Part shown: in pieces, positions 55,737-64,000 of the stretch
How the letters are laid out: every line of letters starts with the position of its first letter
Numbering within the stretch: the stretch's first letter is position 1
From: Enchytraeus crypticus
Taxonomy: Eukaryota > Annelida > Clitellata > Enchytraeida > Enchytraeidae
Direction of reading: 5' to 3'
Length of the DNA stretch: 64,000 nucleotides
Assembly: GCA_905160935.1 (NCBI GenBank)
Contig: CAJHZI010000837.1
Coordinates: 222,501-286,500 of the forward strand
Program-made: the position numbers and the translations under genes
Notes under the pieces: model-generated
What the model saw: the letters and a program-made list of their open reading frames with translations, nothing else
What the model was told of the DNA's origin: nothing
Databases searched by the model: none

Positions 55737-55845
55737 TTTTTAAATTTTATTTCATTTAAATGTTTATTTCTATTTGTGTTTGTCAGTGATTTGGTATTGA
55801 TGCTGAAATAAACATATCTCTCTCTCTCTCTCTCTCTTATTCAAT
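55737..55845 (+). terminator. LINE 3' end with AATAAA and (TC)n tail
   Basis: GTCAGTGATTTGGTATTGAT then GAAATAAACA and (CT)n; the same end recurs at 46960-47072. The LTR element's outer edge follows at once. Confidence 0.6.
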
Positions 55846-55849
55846 ATTA

Positions 55850-56178
55850 AATACTATTATTACGACTTTGTTCTAAAAATAAAACACACCACATTTTATT
55901 ATACACAAATAAGCTATACTACACAAGTATACAAGTACACTTAGCTTAAGAAATCACAGAAGACACAGGATAGATGTCTCTCTTTCTCTCCCTCAACGTC
56001 TCGATCTTCCTATCTCCAGGAGAAGCGTTCAGGTCCGGGTCTCAGCAAGAAGTGAGGAAGAATTCTATAGGGCTACATCCGAAGTCAACTAATTGAAGGG
56101 AAAATTGTAGTAGATTGAACTACGAGAGTGTTGCCACTAAGAAGACAGCTAATACTATAATAGCACGTATTTGCTACA
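55850..56178 (-). repeat. 3' LTR of the Gmr1-like element
   Basis: On the minus strand the LTR begins TGTAGCAAATACGTGC right after a polypurine tract (CTTTCAAAAAGGGAGGAGA, 56197-56179) and runs about 325 bp, with AATAAA inside. The outer edge near 55850 is uncertain because no second LTR is in the window. Confidence 0.6.
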
Positions 56179-56199
56179 TCTCCTCCCTTTTTGAAAGTT

Positions 56200-57300
56200 C
56201 AATCTAAAGAAAGGATCTAAAAACAAGTAGAGAAAAGTGCAAGAAAGGTTAAGTGATCTTTCAATACTAAGTACGAGACAGTAGAAGAAGATATATTATA
56301 GAAATTAATATATGGAAAATAGATATAAAATAATCTATAATAACATCTCGCTTCTTCATAAGCGATCAAATCACAACTATCTAAAGGCGCTTCTAACGCA
56401 ACGACACGCTTCAGATCACGTTCTCTCCCAACTGGAACAAGAAACGAGAAACCCATCATCACCAGCGGGGAAACGGGAGGAACAGAGACGACGACGAAGG
56501 AAGCAGGAAAAGCGTCAGCTGATCACGGGCAGGCGACGGTAGGTGAGGTCTTCAGCACGTCTCTAGCCAACAGGGACGAACGGAAAGGGACAACAGTAGA
56601 ATCTCTCTCATGTCCTTGACACGTTTCCTAGACAAATATAAAGCACATCAACATTAGACTAAATACTTTATAAATTATGTAATCATTTATCAATCTTACA
56701 TTTAATTTTATTTCTTGTGCATGAACATATAAGATTGATAGAGTGAAGGAAATCAACATCAAAATTGAAAACGAAAATTAAAAATGTTTCTTCTTTCTAA
56801 TTTAAATTTTGATATATCTCATCTTATTCTATCCTCTCTCTTTTTAAAAAGGAAGAAACTTATGAGTATCATTAATTTCTTTCTTTTTACTGAACTTAAA
56901 ATTAAATTAATAATCAAAAATAAACTGAAATTATTAAATTTCTATAAACAAAATATGTCTTCTTAAATATTAATGGTGAAAAATTTATTTAAAAAATTAA
57001 TAGTGTCTCCCAAAATAATATTCAAGATATTAATATTGAATATAAAATAAAGAATCATGTTTAAATCATGACTATACAACTAAATAATCTAAACTAATTA
57101 GCAATCAGATTGTCAATGGTCATGACACATGCAAAGTATAAAATAGTAAGCATTAAACAGAAATGTAAAAGGATTTCTTTTAATAATAAAGAAAAATTAA
57201 AATAGTATTTATAATAAATATACTATAGTCACGTTGAGATCACACATAATTAATAAAGTATTAATTATTCAACGTGAATAGCGTTAATAAAGTATTAACT
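56200..57300. other. non-coding 3' interior of the Gmr1-like element
   Basis: AT-rich, about 1.1 kb between RNase H and the polypurine tract; only short frames (one of 81 codons on the minus strand) without recognisable features. Confidence 0.45.
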
Positions 57301-57304
57301 TAAT

Positions 57305-58544
57305 TTGCATGTGTTGGTCTTGACAATAAGTCAGCCAGATTGTTCTCTTTACCTGGCTTGTATTTAATATCAAAGTTATATTCTTGAATTTCAAGAATTC
57401 AATGCAGAATTTTTCTATTATGGTCTTTAATTGTGGCAACAGCGAGCAAGGGGTTATGGTCTGAGTGCGGTTAAAACTGCAAACAGTTCCTTCTCTAATA
57501 CTGAATACCTAACCTGATGTTCATTCAGACTTTTGCTCATAATAACCCAAGTTGTTGACTGGCTGAGTCAAAATCATAGTGCCCAATGGAGGCTCCCACA
57601 AAAAATAAGGAGGCATCCACAAAAATATGAAAAGGGCTACTAAAGTCAGGGGGGTTAAAATTAGCTTAGAAACTGACACAGATTTAAGGTGTAGAAAAGA
57701 TTCTACAGCTTCATCAGACCAATTAAATACTGTGTTTTTCTTTAACAATCTGGTCAATGGCAATACTATATCAGCCATACAAGGTATGTAGCGCCTATAG
57801 TAGTTCACAATGCCTAAAAATTGACGTAATTGTTTTTTGTCTTTAGGTTGAGGAAAGTTCAAAATTGCTTCAATCTTAGCTAAGACTGGTGAAATTTTTT
57901 CATTGCCTACTTCATGTCCAAGATATACTACAGTAGCTTTAGCGAACTCACATTTGGCTTTTTTAACCGTTAAGCCGGATTGTGAAATTCTCTCAAAGAC
58001 CTTGTTCAAATGCTCTAAATGGTCTTGCCACGTATCGGAGAAGATAGTAATATCATCTTGATATGCGTCCGAGAAAGACTCTCGAAACCATCCAATAAGA
58101 TATGAACAAGTCTTTGGAAACTGCTGGCAGCTCCAGATAAACGTAAGGGTAACACTTCAAATTCGTACAAACCTAACGGTGTAACAAACGCACTAATTGA
58201 ACGTGATTCCACATCCAATTCCATTTGCCAATAAGCTTTCATAATATCCAATTTAGAAATAAACTGGGATTTCGAAACCTTCTCTATCAGATCTTCGATC
58301 CTGGGAAGAGGATACGAGTCAGGGTCTGATAAGAATTAACCTTCCTGTAATCCCCACAAAAGCGGATCGTCCCGTCTAGTTTGTCTACCAGAAGTATCGG
58401 AGAACTCCAAGCAGATTGACTCTTACGAATAATTCCTATGTTAAGCTTTGACTCAATTTCTGCTTTTATTTTAGAAAGCTTGACTGGGTTTGCTCGATAT
58501 GGAGACTGACGAATGGGCCTAGTTCCTGGTCGAATAGGAGTAAC
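57305..58544 (-). pseudogene. Gmr1-like RT and RNase H
   Basis: Minus-strand frames start VTPIRPGTRPIRQSPYR and continue LNIGIIRKSQSAWSSPILLV, KLDIMKAYWQMELD (motif A), catalytic AYQDDITIFSDTW (motif C), VYLGHEVGNEKISPVLAKIE and FLGIVNYYRRYIP (connection). RNase H follows with HIFVDASLFFVGASIG and YSVLEKELFAVLTAL, ending DIKYKPGKENNLADLLSRP. Frames change at about 58310, 58050 and 57650, so it is not functional. No integrase follows; it is located upstream instead. Confidence 0.8.
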
Positions 58545-58944
58545 ATAACATTACAGAGTCAGGAAGCAATTATATGCTTGTTTAAGACTCATCAGGCTCT
58601 TAACTAAAACCAATTAGTATTAATCAAATCATACAGACTTAATGTCAACATGCCAAATTTATACATAGGCCTAGCCTATGTATAACCCTGAACATGCAAT
58701 TAGCATCTAATTTACATGTTCTTATGTTTATCATATTTATTTTGAAAAGCATTCACTGACTCTGCTTCCACAATTTCGCTTGGCAAACTATTCCAAGCAT
58801 TTATGACTCTCTGACTGAAGAAAAATTTCCTTAAATCTAGTCTACTCTACATTTACTAAGTTTATAAATATGTCCCCTTGTGTTTCTATTGTTTGATAAA
58901 TTAAACCAAATACTATGGTTAACTTTGCTGAAGCCTTTGAATAT

Positions 58945-61361
58945 CTAAAAAACTTCTATTAAATCTCCTCTAGTTCTTCTTTCACTTAAAGAGGTTAATC
59001 CTACGAATTTTAATCTATTCTCATAACTAAGTTTTTGACAGTCAAATACCAGCCTTGTTGCTCTGGCTTGTACCCTTTCTAATTTATCGATATCTTTCTT
59101 AAGATATGGGCACCAAGCCCGAACGCAGTATTCAAGTTTGGGCCGTACAAGAGCCTTATATAGCCTTACCACAATATCTTTATTTCTACATGCAATTGTT
59201 CTTTTAATCATTCTTAATACACAATGAGCACTATTTACAACTTTATTACAATTTTCATTAAATTTAAAAGAGCTATCCACAAAGACTCCTAAATCCCTCT
59301 CACTGTTTGTGGGTTTTAGTTTAATATTGTTTAATGTATACTCAATTTCTAAATTATTATTCCCTATATGCATAACTCTACATTTCTCAGCATTGAACTC
59401 CATTAGCCAATCCCTAGACCAGTTCTGTAATATTTTAATATCATACTTTAAAATCACATCATCTTCAATGTTGTTTACTATCTTGGCTACTTTAGAATCA
59501 TCTGCAAATTTAATAAATTTAGATACAATATCTATGTCAATGTCATTGATGTAAACCAAAAATAATAGAGGTCCCAAAACAGAGCCCTGCGGCACACCAC
59601 TCTTCACTACTGCCCATTCCGAGAACTCGTCCTCGATACACACCCTTTGTTTTCTATTGCTTAACCAATTACCTATCCACTTTAATAGTGTGCTCGTTAT
59701 TCCATGTGCTTCCAACTTACTAAGTAATCTTTTATGTGGAGCTTTATCAAACGCTTTAGCAAAGTCTAGATATAAGATATCAATGCTATTTTTATTATCT
59801 ACTTCCTTTGTAATATATTCTAAAAAATCTAGCAAATTAGTTAAATAAGAACGCCCAGTAATAAAACCATGCTGACTATTTCTAATTAAGTTGTATTCTT
59901 CCAAGAATCTAATTATTTTACCCTTAATAATGCTTTCAAATGTCTTACGGATTGTACTTGTTAAGCTTATAGGCCTATAATTTTCTGCTTTATCCCTATT
60001 TCCCTTTTTATGTATTGGTACAACATTGGCATTCTTAAAATCTTGAGGAACCACCCCTAGTTTAATAGAGCTGGTGCTAATTCATCTCTTAGCTCCGAAA
60101 TCAGTTTTCCATGAATCTCATATGGACCTTGACTTTTATTGACATTTAGCGAATTTAATTTATTTATAACATCATCAATATCAAACTCAATATTATGTAA
60201 GGAGCATTCAAAGTTACCTTTGAAGATCCTAGCCGGTACTGGCATATTAACTAAATCTTCTTCCACAAATACAGAGGAAAAATATTTATTAGAATAGTTT
60301 GCAGTATCTTTATTATCTTCTATGATATTGTTATATTCATCTCTTAAAGGACCAATCTTTTTAATAACCTTTTGGTTAGTATTAGCATAGGCAAAAAACT
60401 CTTTGCATCATTCTTTATATTACGAGCTAGCTTTTTTCAAATTTAACTTTCTATTTCTGCAACCGATTTATTAAGCTTTTTCTTATATTCACAGTACAAA
60501 TTTCCTCATTGTCACTACTTTTATAATTATTCCAAGCATCTTTTTTAGCTTTTCTTTTTCTTCTTACCTTTTTAGTAATCCACTTGCATCTATCTTTATT
60601 TTTGGCTTGTAATTTAATGAACTCATCTCGAATCATCCTAAGACCTGTGTTAATATTATTCCATAAGCCCTCTACGTCATCGTTATTATCATTATCACTT
60701 AAAACCATAAATACATTTCTATGCTGTATATTTCTTTTAATTTCTTCATAATTTACTTTAAAATATTCAAATTTTTGGACTTTCCTACAAATCCAACTGC
60801 ACTGAATTACAAAGTTAATGGGTAGAAGATCACTTGTCTCAAAAGGTTCACCTATAAGTATATCCTAATTATTTCTTCAGAGCACAAAACAAGATCAAGG
60901 AAATTTTTGCCTCTAGTAGGCTTATTACAATACTGTTCTAAAAATTTTTTATTTATACATTCTATAAATAAATGAGATTGATCTATGTTTTCTCTATTTC
61001 CCCAGTCCAATTCAGGATAGTTAAAATCACCCATTACTACAACCTTCTTATCATACAATTTATCAAACACACTAAACGTAGCCTCGTCATTAGTTTTTGA
61101 ACTATCTGGGGCTCTATACATAACACCAATAATAAGATTAATGTTCTTACACTTGATATTACACCAAACACTTTCTTTAAAGTTAGAAACACATAAATCA
61201 TTAACTTGACTTGGGTTCAATTCATTTTTTATATACAGCAAAACGCCCCCACCTCGTTTCTTGACTAAATCATTTCGATCACATGTAAATGCGCTGTATC
61301 CACTAAAACTAATTTCACTATCACTAATGTCATCAGACAACCATGACTCTGTGATTCCCAA
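58945..61361 (-). pseudogene. CR1/L2-group LINE ORF2 (endonuclease and RT)
   Basis: Endonuclease frame 61361-60852: LGITESWLSDDISDSEIS, GGGVLLYIKNELN, GVMYRAPDSS, VVMGDFNYPELDW; linker 60708-60451 (DRCKWITKKVRRKRKAKKDA); RT 60266-60057 and 60054-58945: NYRPISLTSTIRKTFESIIK, LYLDFAKAFDKAPHKRLL (motif A), VKSGVPQGSVLGPLLFLVYI (motif B), KFIKFADDSKVA (motif C) and LVRPKLEYCVRAWCPYLKKD. The 369-codon RT frame is intact through the catalytic FADD; frameshifts remain in the endonuclease/linker. Confidence 0.85.
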
Positions 61362-61692
61362 AATATCTGTATTTTATCTTTAATCAACGACTCTAGTTGA
61401 GACATTTTATGTACAATACTTCTGGAATTAAATTAAACACATTTTAAGCTATTTTTAACATCTAAAGGTGACGACAATAGACTCGGCTCCGCAGATCCTA
61501 AGTTTTCATCTAATTCCGAGGTGCAAACACTACCACCTCGGCTCCATTTAAGTTTTTTATTGACTTACCTCTTTAATTCTCACATCTTTATCCCCCCGTC
61601 TCTCAATGCCTTCAATTTATTTCTTAGTACCGTATCCTCAACTTGTTGCTTCCTAGTTAGATCAGACACACAATATACCCTCTGTATTCCTC

Positions 61693-62016
61693 TTACTCCT
61701 TCAGGTTTTTGGACTTCCCCAAAATTTCATACTTTGTTTCGACATTGCTCAGGCTAATTCTGATAGGTCTGACTTTATCTGATTTTTTCCCCATTCTATC
61801 TATGCATACTACTGCCGTTCTTCCTTTTGGTCCAACCAGTTTGACTAGCATGTCCTCTATGACTTCTTTGTCATTATCTCCCTCCGCTACTCCCATTATC
61901 ATTAAATTCTTCTTACGCCTTTCAATCTCTACCCTTTCAAGTACGTCCTCACTTCTCATTGATTCCTTATTTGCTACGACACTACTACTTTCTGCTAGCT
62001 TTCTGCTATTCTCCAC
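61693..62016 (-). pseudogene. LINE ORF1 fragment (RRM/transposase-22-like)
   Basis: 107 codons: VEIERRKKNLMIMGVAEGDN then VCIDRMGKKSDKVRPIRISL and ETKYEILGKSKNLKE. This is the RNA-binding RRM-like core of CR1/L2-type ORF1 proteins, which coat LINE RNA. The N-terminal coiled coil is reduced to a short acidic stretch, and the C-terminus is missing. Confidence 0.6.
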
Positions 62017-62049
62017 TAACTAATAGGAATCCTATGAGAGCATAGGGTT

Positions 62050-62235
62050 GGTTCGACCTGGAATATCACTAAAGATATTCTTGCGCCTATTTAAGACAGT
62101 TCCTAAAGATTGCTGCTCTACTGTATTAAGATGCTTCAAATCAAAGTTTAAGTTTGTTGCAACTAACGATGGCATCAATTTCTCCAAAGAATCATTCTCC
62201 GGATCTCTAAATCTTCTCTACAATCTGAGAAACAG
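62050..62235 (-). pseudogene. N-terminal edge of the Gmr1-like RT
   Basis: Just after the integrase end (HKLLHVNLLRPY), the frame gives PENDSLEKLMPSLVATNLNF and HLNTVEQQSLGTVLNRRKN followed by IFSDIPGRTN. The stretch LLxRxxxxFSDxPGxT is the segment that precedes the fingers in Ty3/gypsy RTs. The frame is cut by the LINE and resumes at 58544 with VTPIRPG. Confidence 0.65.
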
Positions 62236-63558
62236 AACTCTGTTAACATAAGGTCTTAATAAATTAACATGCAGTAGCTTGTGTCTTAATTCCATAATTA
62301 AGCTGACCCTTCTCTAGATTCTACCGAAAAAGGACCAATCCACGAGAATTCCAGAGGTTGACCTGGAGTTGGACTTAGAAATAAGACCTGATCGCCGACG
62401 TTAAAGGTGCGATCACGTGCAGTTTTATCGTATAGAAGTTTTCTCTTTGCAATGTGCTTTTCAACATTGTCGTTGACAACATCTTTAATCAATTGCAGTT
62501 TATCATTTACATCATGTACGTACTGAATTACATTAGACGCAACAGAGGAAGAATCTCCTAACATTGCATCACTTGTCTCTAATTACATGCATTGGACTAC
62601 GAATGTCTTAACTGAAGAGTAATTTATTCGGTGTAAAACCGGTTGTTACACAAGGTACTTGTCTATACGTGAACAATAAATATGGAATGCTGTCATCCCA
62701 ATTATTACTAAACATGTGTTTAATGGATCTAATCATATCTTTCAGTGTTCTATGAAAACGCTCCACAACTCCTTGCGACTCTGGGTGACGAGGTGTGGAA
62801 ACAACATGTTCAATACCCAGTTTATCAAATAAGGATTGTGCTAGGTTAGAATTAAATTCAGTCCCTAAATCACCTTGTAATTGCTTAGGAAATCCAAAGT
62901 TTAAAAACACATTCACTAATGCATTACAAACTGTAATAGCTGTATGATCCTGTAGCGGTATCGCTATCGGATAATGACTAGCTAAATCCACTATAGTTAG
63001 GATGAATCTATTATTCTTATATGTCACTTCCAAAGGTCCGACTATATCGATCATGATACGGTCGAAAGGACGTTCAAAGCGAGGAAGTGGACATAGCAAA
63101 GCTCTCCTAGATAAGTGCTGTTTATCCACTCTTTGACATATGTCACAAGACTGGATGTACTGACGAATAGTCTTATCAAACTTGGGAAACCAGAAGAACG
63201 GTTCAATCTTCTGCCTAGTCTTATCTATGCCAAGATGACCAGAAAATGGCCTGTCATGAGCTACCGAGAGTAGCTGTGGAACTAGTGCCCGTGGTAAAAC
63301 TATCCTATCATGAACTACATTCAGCTTAACAACTGGTCTCGCATGCATTAAAATACCGTCAGTAGTCTTGTGAAAATAATACCTGTTATTGACGAACGGT
63401 GGAGTTACCACGAATGCATTAAGTCTAACAATCTTAGAATCAGATTGCTGAAATTCAATCAGTTTCTCTCTAGATACTGACAGTTGTTTAAGTCCTAACA
63501 TTACAGTGTTATCAACTAAACGGACTTCACGAGGGGAGTCTGAATTAATCTCACACAA
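62236..63558 (-). pseudogene. Gmr1-like integrase
   Basis: The 316-codon frame (63558-62608) is intact: HHCC zinc finger (AHDRPFSGH ... QSCDICQR), catalytic D in IMIDIVGPL, D in LQGDLGTEF and E in SQGVVERFHRTLK, followed by FTYRQVPCVTTGFTPNKLLF. The C-terminal part 62564-62298 (VGDQVLFLSPTPGQPLEFSW, IGPFSVES) is the GPY/F-type module, one frame over. Integrase inserts the cDNA copy. It lies 210 bp after the protease with no RT between. Confidence 0.85.
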
Positions 63559-63774
63559 AGAGACTTAAGTAGTTTGATTAAAATAATTAAAATCATATAA
63601 ATCAGCTAAACTATCGTAAACATCATCATCTTCAGATTCCATGTTGTCCTTCAAAATAGCAGGTATATTGTCGACATCCAAAACATCAGACAACAATTAT
63701 AACTCACAATCAGATTCATTACTCCTGTGATTATATTGAAGTCATAAATCATTCGCTTAGAGAAAAGATATGCC

Positions 63775-63984
63775 TCAAGGTGATGTTTGAACTAAACCTA
63801 CCTGTATCAAACCATGGAACTGATCTGGGATGTTGACGATACATTCCACTAAAGGAATCTTAATCTCCTTGCTTGCAATACCTCTCAGTCTAAAATCCCC
63901 TGTGTGCTTGTACATAGTATCTGGCACAGTATCACTGATCAGAGAAAATACAGCTCCTGAGTCTCCCAAGGCTAGGATATCCAA
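63775..63984 (-). CDS. Gmr1-like retropepsin fragment
   Basis: ALGDSGAVFSLISDTVPD holds the aspartic-protease active-site loop (DSG), followed by FRLRGIASKEIKIPLVEC, the expected flap and sheet order; the C-terminal half is short. The frame ends at 63775, 217 bp before the integrase frame. Its N-terminal side is near the window edge and may continue. Confidence 0.6.
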   Translation of the reverse strand: MDILALGDSGAVFSLISDTVPDTMYKHTGDFRLRGIASKEIKIPLVECIVNIPDQFHGLIQVGLVQTSP

Positions 63985-64000
63985 AGAATCTCCACACTCC

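Larger units (their letters stand above)
49990..55845 (+). mobile_element. APE-type LINE, interrupted by an RTE-like LINE
   Basis: Plus-strand pieces run from endonuclease (50072) through RT to a 3' end at 55840 with AATAAA and (TC)n. The RT is split between GVPQGSILGSLLFI (52290) and IIYMNDIHNACTF (54575) by the insertion 52284-54564. Frame 50072-50398 has the APE motif ILLSEIW; the rest of the endonuclease is degenerate. Confidence 0.75.
58545..62030 (-). mobile_element. CR1/L2-group LINE, nearly full length, nested in the Gmr1-like element
   Basis: Minus-strand LINE with an ORF1 remnant (62016-61693), endonuclease, linker and RT, ending with GTAATGTTATGTT at 58545, the same terminal words as the LINE at 23.0-26.2 kb. 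It separates integrase/RT-start (62050) from the RT body (58544). Confidence 0.8.
55850..64000 (-). mobile_element. Ty3/gypsy-related LTR element with order PR-IN-RT-RH (Gmr1-like), interrupted by a LINE
   Basis: Minus-strand order: protease (63984-63775), integrase (63558-62300), start of RT (about 62230-62050), [LINE 62030-58545], rest of RT and RNase H (58544-57310), polypurine tract and 3' LTR. Integrase upstream of RT is unusual for Ty3/gypsy and is the hallmark of Gmr1-like elements. The gag end lies beyond the window. Confidence 0.7.

Noticed and set aside
57521-63558. Two unrelated gypsy fragments, one carrying integrase and one carrying RT
   Set aside because: The segment after integrase reads into the pre-finger RT region on the same strand, and the RT resumes at the other side of the LINE with the expected next motif; one element is the simpler reading.
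47320-64000. Further Mo25 exons
   Set aside because: No stretch resembling the conserved second-exon sequence was seen; the region is filled with retroelements.

Overview
The window is invertebrate animal DNA (eukaryotic, intron-bearing, AT-rich with long AT microsatellites) made almost entirely of nested mobile elements. The phylum cannot be fixed from the sequence. The only recognisable host gene is the first coding exon of a Mo25/CAB39 homologue at 47.2 kb, with two weaker host-exon candidates (19.3 and 47.7 kb).

0-18 kb: an old minus-strand gene of a widespread but uncharacterised invertebrate family (C-terminus near 0.1-0.3 kb, middle at 1.9-2.5 kb, N-terminal part at 16.3-17.2 kb) has been broken by later insertions: an apparently intact DD37E Tc1/mariner element (302-1884), a 10.3 kb LTR element with gag and protease but no visible pol (2480-12751), and a decayed APE-type LINE (about 12.8-16.3 kb). 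A 19-bp inverted repeat (6-24 and 18104-18122) brackets this block, so the broken gene may belong to an undescribed DNA transposon.

18-26.5 kb: microsatellites, tRNA-derived and other dispersed repeats, a CR1/L2-group LINE on the minus strand with part of its sequence repeated in inverse orientation, and a 52-bp-arm hairpin.

26.6-43.8 kb: a non-LTR-like reverse transcriptase gene with a C-terminal PD-(D/E)XK-like domain is split by a 13.5 kb Polinton/Maverick (28961-42486) with a 6-bp target duplication (GGTCTT) and about 640-bp terminal inverted repeats. The Polinton carries a PC4-like gene with two PC4-type repeats, adenain-like protease, double-jelly-roll major capsid, minor capsid, core proteins, a two-TM protein, integrase with chromodomain, packaging ATPase, protein-primed DNA polymerase and an unknown multi-exon gene. 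Most morphogenesis genes hold small frameshifts, and the polymerase has lost its motif C region next to an elaborate palindrome, so this copy looks dead. Both TIRs carry a mini-exon with a start codon and 5' splice site pointing inward. Just beyond the Polinton the 3' end of the host RT gene is inverted, and a second diverged fragment of the same family follows.

44-47 kb: short repeats (tRNA-derived SINEs, a fragment of another uncharacterised family), then the Mo25 exon with the 3' end of a LINE about 130 bp upstream of its ATG.

47.7-55.8 kb: RTE-like LINE fragments and a plus-strand APE LINE (about 50.0-55.8 kb) into which a 5'-truncated RTE-like LINE inserted on the minus strand with a 12-bp target duplication.

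55.85-64 kb: a minus-strand Ty3/gypsy-related element whose order is protease - integrase - reverse transcriptase - RNase H - PPT - LTR, the unusual order known for Gmr1-like elements. It is interrupted between IN and RT by a nearly full-length CR1/L2-group LINE.
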